Below, piece by piece: positions 43,145 to 52,741 of a DNA stretch of 64,000 bases. Source of the DNA: Spongiimicrobium salis. Its GTDB lineage: Bacteria; Bacteroidota; Bacteroidia; Flavobacteriales; Flavobacteriaceae. Each line of letters starts with the position of its first letter. Positions within the stretch are counted from its first letter, which is position 1. Made by a program: the position numbers and the translations under genes. The notes under the pieces were generated by a model. It was not told the origin of the DNA, did not search any database, and worked only from the letters and a program-made list of their open reading frames with translations. The stretch is from contig NZ_JBHEQA010000004.1 in the NCBI RefSeq assembly GCF_043678055.1, forward strand, positions 248,001 through 312,000, given 5' to 3'.

Positions 43145-43978
43145 TTATGTTATCATCCCCAAATTGATCACCTCTTGTTCTGTAAGGTACCTCCAGTGTC
43201 CTCGGGGTAGATCTTTTTTACTTAAGCCTGCATAAATCACCCGATCCAATTTGACGATTTCATATTCGAGATGTTCAAAAATACGTCGTACAATATTATT
43301 TCTACTGCTAAAAATTTCAATGCCTACCTGATTTTTCGGTGCATTATCCACAAAACTGATGTCTTGGACCCGCACCACTTTATCGTCTATAGCGATTCCT
43401 TCTTGAATTGATTTTAGATCGACGCTTCTCAAATCCCGATTCAATTCCACATGATAAATTTTACGTAGTCCGTTTTTTGGGGTTCCCAGACGCTTGGTCA
43501 TTTCACCATCATTGGTAAACAATAACAATCCAGTGGTATTTTTATCTAACCGATCAATGGGCAGTAAGGTAGCTTTAGAGGCATTGGATATTAATCCCAT
43601 TACGGTTCTTTTCCCTCTTTCATTGCGTGTAGTTGTCGTAAAATCTTTGGGTTTGTTCAACAATACATATTCCTTTTTTTCTGGATTGAGCAAGCGACCG
43701 TCGAACTTCACCGTATCGGATAAATGCACTTTATAGCCCATTTCGGTGATAGTTTTCCCGTTTACGGTCACATTTCCAGCTGCAATAAAGATATCTGCCT
43801 CCCGACGTGAACATACGCCAGAATTTGCCACATATCTATTTAATCGAATCCTGTTGGGGTCGGAAGGTTGTTTTGGGGCCGTATTTTTCATACCCGTCTT
43901 TTTGGGAGGGTATTTTTTCTTTCCGAAATTAGCTCCCTGCTTTCCTGAAGTTTTTTTATTGAAGTCCGATTTCCCCAT
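43145..43978 (-). CDS. RsuA/RluB-family pseudouridine synthase
   Basis: A 277-residue rRNA pseudouridine synthase; start at ATG 43978 chosen because the upstream frame adds only a non-conserved tail. A basic, Lys/Gly-rich N-terminus (about residues 1-45) precedes an S4 RNA-binding domain (about 46-90, RLNRYVANSGVCSRREAD) and the catalytic domain with LLPIDRLDKNTTGLLLFTNDG (about 150-170), where the Asp of RLD is the nucleophile. It modifies a ribosomal RNA uridine; whether 16S or 23S is not known. The gene is 50 bp upstream of the nitrilase gene in the same direction. Confidence 0.92.
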   Translation of the reverse strand: MGKSDFNKKTSGKQGANFGKKKYPPKKTGMKNTAPKQPSDPNRIRLNRYVANSGVCSRREADIFIAAGNVTVNGKTITEMGYKVHLSDTVKFDGRLLNPEKKEYVLLNKPKDFTTTTRNERGKRTVMGLISNASKATLLPIDRLDKNTTGLLLFTNDGEMTKRLGTPKNGLRKIYHVELNRDLRSVDLKSIQEGIAIDDKVVRVQDISFVDNAPKNQVGIEIFSSRNNIVRRIFEHLEYEIVKLDRVIYAGLSKKDLPRGHWRYLTEQEVINLGMIT

Positions 43979-44109
43979 AATGAAATTTTCCGCAAAGGTA
44001 GCAAAGGAAATTGGATGATACTCTACAACTAGCACTTAATCATCTCTTAGTGTCAAGCAAGCCTATTAAAAAAAGGAAAACAACTGGACAATAACCCAAT
44101 TTCTAGGTT

Positions 44110-45060
44110 CTAATTATCGTAAGTAACCGTAGCCTGTCGTTCCCTGTTAACCGTCAATTGGGTAACATCGGGTCTTGAATAATGTCCTACGGCATCAAAA
44201 TTCTGGGATTCTTCATAGATTCTGTTGAAGTCCAAGATTTGGTATATTAATCCCTCTTTATGCAATACGGGTTCTATGATCCATTCTCCATCCGGACCGG
44301 CAATACAAGAACCTCCATTAGCCATAACCTCAGGAGCAACCGCAATCAATTGATCAAAATGTGGCGTTGTTTCGGGAAAATCTTCTTTTTTCATCAAAGA
44401 TGAAACGGATATGACATAACTTCTGGATTCCCTAGCGATAAAACGAGTAATATCTTTGGTATTAAAGTCATTACCAGGCCAAACGGCGATATGCAAGTTC
44501 TCTCCTAAGCCGTATAGTGCAGTCCGTGGTAAAGGCATCCAATTTTCCCAGCAATTCAATCCTCCAACGGTAAACTGTTTCAATGGATGTACCTGCAAAC
44601 CATTTCCATCACCGGGAGCCCATGTCAAACGCTCATCATAGGTAGGTTGTAGTTTTCGGTGTACAGATTTAGTTGCTCCAGTTGCATCGATATAGACCAG
44701 CGAACAATACAAACTATGTCCCCCTCGGTTTTTAGCACGTTCAATAATTCCCAAGTAAATAGCCATCTTATGTTCTTTCGCCAGAGCACATACGCTATCC
44801 AATTCGCCAGCCTCTATTTGTATGGCATTACGGGTGTAGTGAGCATGTATTTCCTTATTTACCTTTAAATCCCAAGCCGCCCCATTGGTCAACGCCAACC
44901 AAAATGGATATCCCGGGAGGAGAGCTTCACCAAAAACAATAAGTTCTGCCTGCGCTTCAGCAGCCTCACGAATGGAGTTTTCAATTTTTTGGAGGGTAGC
45001 CTCCTTGTTCAACCAAACTGGCGAAATTTGCGCCATAGCTACTTTTAACAGATGTTCCAT
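44110..45060 (-). CDS. Nitrilase-family carbon-nitrogen hydrolase
   Basis: A 316-residue hydrolase that converts nitriles or amides to acids and ammonia. The catalytic triad is visible: Glu in FGEALLPGYPFW (about residue 44), Lys in HRKLQPTYDERL (about 134) and the nucleophile Cys in GGLNCWENWMPL (about 168). The CWE-N sequence is typical of aliphatic nitrilases rather than NIT/omega-amidases. The start overlaps the UbiA-prenyltransferase stop by 1 nt, unusual company for a nitrilase. A metabolic link to the prenyl-ether genes is not evident. Confidence 0.88.
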   Translation of the reverse strand: MEHLLKVAMAQISPVWLNKEATLQKIENSIREAAEAQAELIVFGEALLPGYPFWLALTNGAAWDLKVNKEIHAHYTRNAIQIEAGELDSVCALAKEHKMAIYLGIIERAKNRGGHSLYCSLVYIDATGATKSVHRKLQPTYDERLTWAPGDGNGLQVHPLKQFTVGGLNCWENWMPLPRTALYGLGENLHIAVWPGNDFNTKDITRFIARESRSYVISVSSLMKKEDFPETTPHFDQLIAVAPEVMANGGSCIAGPDGEWIIEPVLHKEGLIYQILDFNRIYEESQNFDAVGHYSRPDVTQLTVNRERQATVTYDN

Positions 45061-45965
45061 TAACGTATACGATTTAAGACGAGGTCTATGTCGATCAATA
45101 AAATACTAAAGACCCCTACAACAATAATTAATTTCAAAATATTATGGAGCCAAACATAATCTTTTTTGGACTTGGATTTCCATAATAATATCATAAATAA
45201 CAGCAATAAAAAAACACATCCTATAAAGTAAATATACATGTGCCCTATATTAAATCTATTGATCAACAATAGGGAAGGAATCAAAGTCAACACAATTAAG
45301 AATCCAATCCCAATTTTTGATACTTTAGGTCCATAAAGAATAGGGATGGTCTTGTAATTTTGCGCCATATCACCTGCCATATTTTCCAAATCCTTTATCA
45401 TTTCCCGCGACAATATCAATAAAAAGAGAAAAATGGCATGTACAAAAATCACCGTTTCAAAATTTTTATAATAGACGAACACGGCGAAGAAAGGGGCAAT
45501 GGCCAAGGTTGCGGATACGATATTTCCTAGTAAAGGCAGTCGCTTAAGTTTATGGGAATAAAACCATATTCCAAAAATGTAGGCTGAAAAAAACAACACC
45601 GCCCTAAAGGACACATAGCTTGCAAAAAAAACGGCAGAAAAGTTCAGTATAAAATAGGTGGTCAACTTTGTACGTTGACTGACCAGCCTGTCCAGCATGG
45701 TCTTCCGGGGCTTATTGATCAGATCCTTCTCTGCATCGTAAAAACTATTGATAATATATCCTCCTGCAATCACCAAGGCCGATGCAATCACCAGCATTAA
45801 TAAGTTGAGATCAAAAACTACAGCTCTAAGCGATAAATTAGGCGACAGAATATAGATGGAGGCCAGATATTGGGCCAATACAATAATTAGAATATTATAC
45901 CCCCTGACCACGGAAAACAAACTCAAAAACTTTAGGAGTACGAGTTTTTTTCTTCTGTCAAGCAT
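45060..45965 (-). CDS. UbiA-family prenyltransferase (geranylgeranylglycerol-phosphate-type)
   Basis: A 301-residue integral membrane prenyltransferase with about seven to nine helices. The first metal-binding motif is NSFYDAEKDLINKP (about residues 69-82), and a second Asp-rich motif DLENMAGD (about 190-197) follows. Sequence context and motif order resemble flavobacterial digeranylgeranylglyceryl-phosphate-synthase-like UbiA enzymes, rather than 4-hydroxybenzoate octaprenyltransferases; substrate is not certain. It sits in a leftward mevalonate-pathway group 35 bp after mevalonate kinase, consistent with use of isoprenoid diphosphates. Confidence 0.85.
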   Translation of the reverse strand: MLDRRKKLVLLKFLSLFSVVRGYNILIIVLAQYLASIYILSPNLSLRAVVFDLNLLMLVIASALVIAGGYIINSFYDAEKDLINKPRKTMLDRLVSQRTKLTTYFILNFSAVFFASYVSFRAVLFFSAYIFGIWFYSHKLKRLPLLGNIVSATLAIAPFFAVFVYYKNFETVIFVHAIFLFLLILSREMIKDLENMAGDMAQNYKTIPILYGPKVSKIGIGFLIVLTLIPSLLLINRFNIGHMYIYFIGCVFLLLLFMILLWKSKSKKDYVWLHNILKLIIVVGVFSILLIDIDLVLNRIR

Positions 45966-46000
45966 TTGAGAAGTTGATTATACTATTAAGTAAAAATTAT

Positions 46001-46939
46001 TTAGAAATTATAGACTACTTCTAAATTGTACCCTTTGAGCGCTTTTTTGGCCTTATCCACATCTTGCGTAAACCCAAGAATATAGCCTCCACCCCCAGAT
46101 CCGCAAAGCTTTAAATAGTACTCATTGGTATCTATACCATGTTTCCAAAGTTTATGGAATTCTTTAGGAATCATGGGCTTAAAGTTATCCAAAACTACGT
46201 GGGAGAGCTGTTTTAGGTTGCCAAAAAGTGATTTTACATTTCCATTGATAAAGTCTTCCACACAAGCATCTGTATGCTTTATGAATTGATTTTTAAGCAT
46301 GGAACGAAATCCTTCCTGTTTCATCTGCTCCATAAAAATACTTACCATGGGCGCTGTTTCCCCAATCGTGCCACTGTCCAACAAGAATACGGCACCTCTT
46401 CCTTCTTGATTTTGGGAAGGGATACTGGTTGATTCAATGTTATCTTTGGAATTTATAAGAATGGGTAAGCTCAAATAGCTGTTCAAGGGATCTAAACCAG
46501 AAGATTTGCCATGAAAGAAGGATTCCATTTTTCCGAAAACCGACTTCAGTTTAAGGAGTTTTTCCCGCGTTAAATTCTCTAGAACCGTTATTTTATCTTT
46601 TGCATATTTATCATAAATGGCCGCGACCAAAGCTCCGCTACTCCCTACGCCATAGCCTTGCGGGATGGAACTGTCAAAATACATTCCTTTTGCTACATCC
46701 TCCTTAAGTGCCATAATATCAAAAACAGCCCAATCCTCTTCCTCCTTGCCCATGTTTTCCAAGTAATCTGCAAATTCCCGTAAACTGGCATTGGATGCAA
46801 TGGCATTATCCGAAGGATTCTTATCCGTTTTTAGTGCTCCTTTAAAGAAGTTATAGGGAATGGAAAGCCCTTTGGAATCTTTGATGATTCCGTACTCTCC
46901 AAAAAGTAAAATCTTCGCATAAAACAATGGCCCCTTCAT
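46001..46939 (-). CDS. Mevalonate kinase (GHMP family)
   Basis: A 312-residue GHMP kinase. The FYAKILLFGEYGII block (residues 6-19), the ATP-binding QGYGVGSSGALVAAIYDKYA (about 96-115) and the C-terminal CGSGGGGYILGF (about 281-292) match mevalonate kinases of Flavobacteriia. It phosphorylates mevalonate and works beside the diphosphomevalonate decarboxylase upstream. A phosphomevalonate kinase is not in the window. A TAnnTTTG-type element (47001-47008, minus strand) lies about 65 nt upstream, so it may have its own promoter within the leftward series. Confidence 0.9.
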   Translation of the reverse strand: MKGPLFYAKILLFGEYGIIKDSKGLSIPYNFFKGALKTDKNPSDNAIASNASLREFADYLENMGKEEEDWAVFDIMALKEDVAKGMYFDSSIPQGYGVGSSGALVAAIYDKYAKDKITVLENLTREKLLKLKSVFGKMESFFHGKSSGLDPLNSYLSLPILINSKDNIESTSIPSQNQEGRGAVFLLDSGTIGETAPMVSIFMEQMKQEGFRSMLKNQFIKHTDACVEDFINGNVKSLFGNLKQLSHVVLDNFKPMIPKEFHKLWKHGIDTNEYYLKLCGSGGGGYILGFTQDVDKAKKALKGYNLEVVYNF

Positions 46940-47000
46940 TCTAAAAATCTATTTTGTTTAACAATTCTTCAATAAAGATAAACAATTCTATTTACCTAAT

Positions 47001-47008
47001 CAAAAATA
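47001..47008 (-). promoter_or_regulatory. Candidate -7 element for mevalonate kinase
   Basis: On the minus strand TATTTTTG matches TAnnTTTG. It lies in the 129-bp gap between the decarboxylase and kinase genes. A -33 box is not clear. Confidence 0.38.
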
Positions 47009-47068
47009 ATACGTCCACGCTTGTCAATATATACTTTTCTAACGTGCTTCTAGGTATTTAATTATCTT

Positions 47069-48160
47069 CTATAGCACATTTAATTTTTGCGCCCCGAATC
47101 CTATTCTATCGCAAATATACTGTCCGTTTTCACAATACACAACTAACTCATCCTTAATAAATTGATATACCTTTTCCTTTTCCATTTCGGGATAAAGAAT
47201 ATGGACATTGGCCCCTGCATCCAATGTAAAGCACAGATGCGTGCCTGAACTTTTACGAAAAGCCCAGATTTTATGGATAATATGCAAGGTATTGGGCTTC
47301 ATCAAAACAAAATAAGGATCGCTACTCATCATCATAGCATGCAGGGTAAGGGCTTCACGTTCTACAATCTTGATAAAAAGATCGATATCACCCTGCTCAA
47401 AAACCGATTTCAAGTGAGTGAGATGATCATGGGCCTGCTCAAATCTGGATGCCGCAAAAGGATGCCCGTGCATTAAATTGTGTCCTACTGTACTACTTAC
47501 CTCTTTTTGCCCTTTGTCTACCAAAAGTATCGTATCGTGGTACTTTTTAAAGATCGCATGTACTTTAAAAGGGTATTTTGTACCATAAAGGTCAGAACTA
47601 TCCAAACTATCTTTGTGGTTTCCCCATTGTACCATATCCCCTTCAATGCTGCGACATGCACTTCCCGAACCTAAGCGCGCTAAAAACGACGCTTTTCTTT
47701 TAAAGAAATCTTGCCCTATTTCCGGATTTAAACCTTGTTCCAAATCCATTAAACACAATGCCAATGCAGACATTCCACTGGCAGAGGAAGCTATACCACT
47801 ACTATGGGGAAAGGAATTTGAGGTTTCAATTTTAAAATGATACTCCTTCAAAAATGGTACATAGGCTACGATTCGCTCAAAAAAAGCATGGATCTTAGGT
47901 TCAAAATCGACTTTGCGCTTTCCTTCAAAATACAAATCAAAAGAAAAATCGTTTCCTTTTTCTTCCCGTTTCTTATAATGAAGCGTAGTCGTGGTAGCAC
48001 AGGCACTCAAGGTGAAGCTAATGGATGGGTTTGCTGGAATTTGGTTCTCTTTTTTCCCCCAATACTTTACTAAAGCAATATTGCTTGGAGATTTCCATCT
48101 TACTTTCCCTTCCTTTACTTCCTGTAAATATTTGGAAGGAACAAAGTCTTTTTCTGTCAT
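47069..48160 (-). CDS. mvaD: Diphosphomevalonate decarboxylase
   Basis: Converts mevalonate 5-diphosphate to isopentenyl diphosphate with ATP. The 363-residue GHMP protein has SPSNIALVKYWGKK (residues 24-37), NSFPHSSGIASSASGMSALAL (ATP-phosphate loop, about 114-134), a SGSACRSIEGDMVQW block (about 163-177) and LDAGANVHILYP (about 317-328). It is the furthest-upstream gene of the leftward isoprenoid group (mvaD, mevalonate kinase, UbiA). A TAnnTTTG-type promoter element is 18-25 bp upstream. Confidence 0.93.
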   Translation of the reverse strand: MTEKDFVPSKYLQEVKEGKVRWKSPSNIALVKYWGKKENQIPANPSISFTLSACATTTTLHYKKREEKGNDFSFDLYFEGKRKVDFEPKIHAFFERIVAYVPFLKEYHFKIETSNSFPHSSGIASSASGMSALALCLMDLEQGLNPEIGQDFFKRKASFLARLGSGSACRSIEGDMVQWGNHKDSLDSSDLYGTKYPFKVHAIFKKYHDTILLVDKGQKEVSSTVGHNLMHGHPFAASRFEQAHDHLTHLKSVFEQGDIDLFIKIVEREALTLHAMMMSSDPYFVLMKPNTLHIIHKIWAFRKSSGTHLCFTLDAGANVHILYPEMEKEKVYQFIKDELVVYCENGQYICDRIGFGAQKLNVL

Positions 48161-48177
48161 GTACGATACCGTTTATA

Positions 48178-48185
48178 CAAAGATA
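48178..48185 (-). promoter_or_regulatory. -7 element of the mevalonate gene group
   Basis: On the minus strand TATCTTTG matches TAnnTTTG, 18 nt before the decarboxylase ATG, so the 5' leader would be under 15 nt. No strong -33 box is visible. Confidence 0.48.
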
Positions 48186-48312
48186 GTTTTTACAGTTGTA
48201 ACCCTCCGCATAGATCCCAAAGTGATCTCATTTTTCAGGAGAGTCCATATTCTTAATGTATAGAGCAATGCAAATTGGGCATAAATTACTATTTTAGTTC
48301 GAAACGGGTCCT

Positions 48313-48786
48313 TTGAAAAAGAAACTGCGCTATATTACCATCAGTATTATCATTTGCCTACTGATAGGCTTCTTATCGAGTTTTGCCACGCAGAGCTCGG
48401 TCAATGATTGGTACCTTACGTTGAACAAACCTAGTTTTAATCCTCCAAATTGGGTATTTGCCCCCGTCTGGACCGTATTATACCTCATGATGGGCATTGC
48501 AGCAGGAATCGTATGGTCTAAAGGGTTTTATCATATTTGGGTAAAAACGGCTTTATACCATTTTGGTTTTCAATTATTGTTCAATGCCTTGTGGAGCATT
48601 TTGTTTTTTGGGCTAAAAAATCCTTTTTGGGCCTTATTGACCATATTGGTATTACTCATGCTTATTCTTATGACCATTAAATGGTTCAGGGTAGTCAGCA
48701 AAGTTGCCGCTTATTTATTGATTCCCTATTTCCTTTGGGTATGCTTTGCCACTTTGCTGAATTACAAAATATGGGAATTGAATTAG
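48313..48786 (+). CDS. tspO: TspO/MBR-family membrane protein
   Basis: A 157-residue five-helix membrane protein that binds porphyrins and related ligands and influences stress responses. The start codon is TTG. Motifs: WYLTLNKPSFNPPNWVFAPVWTV (about residues 34-56), ALWSILFFGLKNPFWAL (about 97-113) and a Trp-rich fifth helix. It is isolated between the divergent mevalonate group and the convergent HI0933-type gene, which ends 10 bp away. TspO may link haem and light/oxygen signals; here no partner gene is visible. Confidence 0.92.
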   Translation: MKKKLRYITISIIICLLIGFLSSFATQSSVNDWYLTLNKPSFNPPNWVFAPVWTVLYLMMGIAAGIVWSKGFYHIWVKTALYHFGFQLLFNALWSILFFGLKNPFWALLTILVLLMLILMTIKWFRVVSKVAAYLLIPYFLWVCFATLLNYKIWELN

Positions 48787-48796
48787 TCTCCCTTGT

Positions 48797-50089
48797 TTAA
48801 ACCGCAGACACGATGGCCTTAGCCGCAATATAGGCTCCGGTCCAAGCATTTTGAAAGTTAAATCCTCCGGTGATAGCATCTACATTGATTACTTCTCCGG
48901 CAAAATATAACTGTGGATGGATCTTACTCTCATAAGTCTTAAAATTGATTTCTTTTAAATCTACCCCTCCGGCAGTCACAAATTCTTCTTTAAATGTACT
49001 TTTTCCAAGTACCTCAAATTCAGATTCCGTTAATTGTTCAGACAATTTTTGAAGTTCCAACTTGCTTACATCGGCCCATTTTGTCGTTTCAGAAATTCCA
49101 GCAGCTTTCACTAAATTGATCCATAATCTTCTAGGAAGGTCTACCGCATTGGTTCGCAATACGGTTTTTTTCGATTCAATTTCCTTTACCTGCATTAGGA
49201 GATGTATAATACCTCCCTTATGGTATTCCGGAAGCCAATTGACGGTTGCTTTGAACATATAATCACAATCGTGCAATATGCGCGCGCCCCAAGCCGATAA
49301 TTTTAAAATTGCCGGGCCACTCATACCCCAATGTGTAATTAAGAGGGGGCCTTCCGAAGTTAATTTTATCGGTTGAATTTTTTTACTTTTCAATACTGTG
49401 GTCAACTTGCTGTTCTTGTTTTTTTCAATACTGACGGAGACCCGTACCTCTGTGCTTATTCCTTGGATGCCCTTGATACGGGGATCTTTGATATTAAACG
49501 TAAATAATGAGGGAACCGGAGGTACAATTGTATGACCAAGGGCTTCTAGCATTGTCCATACTTTAGGACTACTCCCAGCGGCCACTATAACTTTTTTGGC
49601 ATGAAAATCTTTTCTGATCGTTTCGATTTTCCAATACGCCCCTTGTTCATTCTCCAACTTTTCAGGCGGAAAAATTCCAGTCACAGCGGTACTCTTTATG
49701 ACCTTTACTCCAAGGCGTGCTGTCTCATTTAAAAAACAATCTATAATGGTTTGGGAAGAATTACTCGTTGGGAATATCCTACCATCCTCCTCAATTTTAA
49801 GGGTGATTCCCCTTCTTTCAAAAAAATCGACCGTATCTCCCGTGGCATAGGTATGAAAAGGCCCCATCAATTCTTTTTCTCCCCTGGGATAATTCTTCAC
49901 AAGTTCCGTAGGAACAAAGGTAGCATGCGTGACATTACAACGCCCTCCCCCAGAGACCCTTACTTTGGACAGCACTTGCTTCCCCCGCTCAATGATGGCC
50001 ACCTTTAGACTAGGGTTTTCTTCCGCGATGTGGATTGCAGCATAGAAGCCAGCAGCTCCTCCACCTATAATTACAACGTCGAACATCAA
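48797..50089 (-). CDS. HI0933/BaiN-family flavoprotein
   Basis: A 430-residue FAD-containing protein. The N-terminal DVVIIGGGAAGFYAAIHIAE (residues 4-23) is the FAD motif, followed by KVRVSGGGRCNVTHA (about 42-56), and the C-terminal FAGEVINVDAITGGFNFQNAW (about 394-414) is the family-defining block. Its reaction is not established for most members (some act as reductases of C=C bonds or unknown hydrophobic compounds). It overlaps the glycerophosphodiester phosphodiesterase by 4 bp, so they are co-translated. Cytoplasmic. Confidence 0.9.
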   Translation of the reverse strand: MMFDVVIIGGGAAGFYAAIHIAEENPSLKVAIIERGKQVLSKVRVSGGGRCNVTHATFVPTELVKNYPRGEKELMGPFHTYATGDTVDFFERRGITLKIEEDGRIFPTSNSSQTIIDCFLNETARLGVKVIKSTAVTGIFPPEKLENEQGAYWKIETIRKDFHAKKVIVAAGSSPKVWTMLEALGHTIVPPVPSLFTFNIKDPRIKGIQGISTEVRVSVSIEKNKNSKLTTVLKSKKIQPIKLTSEGPLLITHWGMSGPAILKLSAWGARILHDCDYMFKATVNWLPEYHKGGIIHLLMQVKEIESKKTVLRTNAVDLPRRLWINLVKAAGISETTKWADVSKLELQKLSEQLTESEFEVLGKSTFKEEFVTAGGVDLKEINFKTYESKIHPQLYFAGEVINVDAITGGFNFQNAWTGAYIAAKAIVSAV

Positions 50090-50844
50090 TGTATACGGTC
50101 TGGATAATTGGTAAAAATACCATCTACCCCCATCCGTTTTGCTTTCATGATATCCTGTTCTTCATTGACCGTCCATGTGTACACTTTAAAACCAGCATCG
50201 TGCACAATGTTAATATTGTCTTGTGTAAGTAACGCAAAGTTTGGATTTATGGCCACTGCAACAAGCTCCTGAGCTAGGGGGATAGCATCTTTGGGATCTT
50301 CTTCGGTCAATACAGCAATGGCCACCGTATCATTTAATTTGCGCATCTTGCGCAATTCATCCCAATTAAAGCTTGAAATCAGAAAATCATCGGTAGACCA
50401 TCCTTTTTCCTTGATATAATAGGACATAATGGCATTTACCTCTTCAGCAGTGTTCGCCCCTTTGAGTTCAATATTGAGGGGAACCTTATGATCGATCAAT
50501 TTCAAAACATCCTGTAATAGTGGAATTTTATGATTCCCATCGAGAATAAGTTTTCTCAGATCCAAGAGGTTATAACTTTCTATGGCTCCTCCGCCATTGG
50601 CCAATCGATCGACTTTTTCGTCGTGGAACACCACAATCTCTCCACTTTCAATTTTAAACACATCAATTTCAATCATATCTACATTGAGATCTAGTGCTTT
50701 TTGAACAGAGGCTAAAGTATTTTCGGTTTCGTAGCCCATAGCCCCTCTATGGCCTATAACAAGGGGGTTGTCATTCATCATAGTACAACTTAAAAAGCTT
50801 AGAAACCAAAGAGATAAGAGAAGCTTAGGTAGTCTTTTTATCAT
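50086..50844 (-). CDS. Glycerophosphodiester phosphodiesterase, lipoprotein
   Basis: A 252-residue TIM-barrel enzyme that releases glycerol 3-phosphate from glycerophosphodiesters. A lipoprotein signal ends LSFLSC. Catalytic motifs are IGHRGAMGYETENTLASV (His/Arg and Glu; about residues 30-47), DMIEIDVFK (about 55-63) and VFHDEKVDRL (His, about 72-81). It is anchored outside the cytoplasm. It is co-translated with the downstream HI0933-type flavoprotein through a 4-bp overlap. Gene neighbourhood with the maltose locus is probably chance. Confidence 0.9.
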   Translation of the reverse strand: MIKRLPKLLLSLWFLSFLSCTMMNDNPLVIGHRGAMGYETENTLASVQKALDLNVDMIEIDVFKIESGEIVVFHDEKVDRLANGGGAIESYNLLDLRKLILDGNHKIPLLQDVLKLIDHKVPLNIELKGANTAEEVNAIMSYYIKEKGWSTDDFLISSFNWDELRKMRKLNDTVAIAVLTEEDPKDAIPLAQELVAVAINPNFALLTQDNINIVHDAGFKVYTWTVNEEQDIMKAKRMGVDGIFTNYPDRIH

Positions 50845-50865
50845 ACAGTCGGTTTTTCTGCTAAA

Positions 50866-52740
50866 TTAAGGAATTCTAAAGATAAAAGATTCCAAAGGCT
50901 GTATTTCCAAAGCAATTTTACCTACCCCTTTTTCAACAGTAAGTATTTTCTTTTTTTGACCATAGATTTCTTCTGACAAGGCATACACACCATCTTTCAA
51001 GGCCCAAATTTCAATGATTTCTGCCGGGATTTCCAAAGAGAAGTGATACTTTTCATGGGCATCAAAATTGGCCAAAACGATTAATTTTTCATCTTCGGAC
51101 CAACGCACATAGGACAATACTCTATGATTGTAATTTTCGGTTCTTTCTTTATTGTAGTAATGAATGTCTCTATATGCCCCCATTAAGGCGCTACTCTTTA
51201 TGGTAAAATTGAGCAGTCGCTTGTAAAAATCCCGTAATTCCTTTTCTTCATCGGACAATTGCCCTCCATCGAATTTTTTATGGTTCATCCATCGTTGATG
51301 GTGCGGTACGCCGATGTAATCAAAAATTGATGTTCTGGTAGGTTTTCCAAATCCGGCATCCTCCGCTCCTGGCTCTCCGACTTCTTGTCCAAAATAAATC
51401 ATGGTTGGTGAAGTGCTAATGGTCGCGGAAACCACCATGGCCGGTTTTCCCCTTTGCGCATCACCTGCAAATTCCGGACTTGCAATACGCTGCTCGTCAT
51501 GATTCTCCAGAAAATGCAACATATGATGTTCAATATCCTTTAATCCATCTTGTACAACAGGAATATGATCTGTCCAACCATGCCCCTGCATAATATGCTT
51601 AATACTATCGTATAATTCTACTTTATCATACAGATAATCCATCTTTCCTTTACGGAGATAATCCCGATATAGTGAAGGTTGATAGACTTCCGCTAAAAGA
51701 AAAGCATTAGGATTTTCCATTTTTATGGAAGAATTCATGTAGCTCCAGAATTCTACAGGAACCATTTCCGCCATATCAAAACGAAAACCATCTACTCCCA
51801 TACGGAGCCAATACAGTGCAATATCCTTAAATTTTATCCAAGAATCCGGTACGGTTTTCGTTTTCCAAAAATTGTAGTGTGCCGTGTAGTCTTTGCTATC
51901 AAAATCGTCTGGCAATCGGTCAAAATCATAGGTGCCATCGGGCCGGACCCCATAGTTGATTTTTACGGTTTCGTACCAATCGTTGTAATGGGGTTGGGAC
52001 AACCTAGATCCATTTCCCGTCCACTTCGCGGGAACTTCCTTAAATTTCCCATCAACCAGCACTGGGTCATCTCCTCCCAAAGGAAGATAATCATGGTTCC
52101 AAGCAGGAACTTCAAATATTTCTCCTGGATTGTAATAAAAGTTGTTATCCTTATGATATTGTACTGTGGTATCATCATCCACGCCAAAGGGTTTCAATCC
52201 TTTTGGGGTTGTACTACCCTCATAATTACGGGCCACATGATTGGGAACAATATCGATCAACACGTTCAAACCAGCATCGTGTGTACGCTGGACCAAGGCT
52301 TGAAACTCCTCCAATCTTTTTTTCGGATCATTGGCCAAATCTGGATTTACGTTGTAATAATCTTTGACTGCATAGGGAGACCCCGCTCTTCCTTTTACGA
52401 TATCCGGATCGTCCATAGAAATTCCATAAGCAGTATAATCCGTAATCACATCATGATGCGGTACGCCCGTATACCAGATATAGGTGATTCCCAATTCTTT
52501 TATTTCTTGTAAGGCCTTTTCATTGAAGTCCGAAAATTTACCGACGCCATTTTCTTCAAGTGTTCCCCAAGCTTTATTGTTAGTATTGGTATTCCCAAAC
52601 AAGCGGGTAAAGACTTGGTAAACCACTTCTTTGCGCTTCCCTTTATGTTTGTTTTCCATTGGTGATTTTTCTTTTTTCTCCTGACATCCAACGAACGACA
52701 GAATGGTGCATATTAAAAAAAGGGGAGATCTCTTCTTCAT
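50866..52740 (-). CDS. GH13 alpha-amylase family lipoprotein
   Basis: A 624-residue glycoside hydrolase with a lipoprotein signal (LSFVGC). The four GH13 regions are visible: VLIDIVPNHV (I, about residue 158), GVDGFRFDMAEM with the nucleophile Asp (II, about 316), LLAEVYQPS with the acid Glu (III, about 350) and FLENHDEQR (IV, about 413). The C-terminal ~100 residues form a beta-sandwich typical of the family. It would hydrolyse alpha-1,4-glucans outside the cytoplasm and supply maltose/oligosaccharides. 1 bp separates it from the GH65 gene upstream. Confidence 0.92.
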   Translation of the reverse strand: MKKRSPLFLICTILSFVGCQEKKEKSPMENKHKGKRKEVVYQVFTRLFGNTNTNNKAWGTLEENGVGKFSDFNEKALQEIKELGITYIWYTGVPHHDVITDYTAYGISMDDPDIVKGRAGSPYAVKDYYNVNPDLANDPKKRLEEFQALVQRTHDAGLNVLIDIVPNHVARNYEGSTTPKGLKPFGVDDDTTVQYHKDNNFYYNPGEIFEVPAWNHDYLPLGGDDPVLVDGKFKEVPAKWTGNGSRLSQPHYNDWYETVKINYGVRPDGTYDFDRLPDDFDSKDYTAHYNFWKTKTVPDSWIKFKDIALYWLRMGVDGFRFDMAEMVPVEFWSYMNSSIKMENPNAFLLAEVYQPSLYRDYLRKGKMDYLYDKVELYDSIKHIMQGHGWTDHIPVVQDGLKDIEHHMLHFLENHDEQRIASPEFAGDAQRGKPAMVVSATISTSPTMIYFGQEVGEPGAEDAGFGKPTRTSIFDYIGVPHHQRWMNHKKFDGGQLSDEEKELRDFYKRLLNFTIKSSALMGAYRDIHYYNKERTENYNHRVLSYVRWSEDEKLIVLANFDAHEKYHFSLEIPAEIIEIWALKDGVYALSEEIYGQKKKILTVEKGVGKIALEIQPLESFIFRIP

Positions 52741-52741
52741 C

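Noticed and set aside
51877..52512. 211-residue plus-strand frame inside the GH13 gene
   Set aside because: It lies antisense to a complete amylase with all four GH13 motifs. Its composition looks like codon-complement noise.
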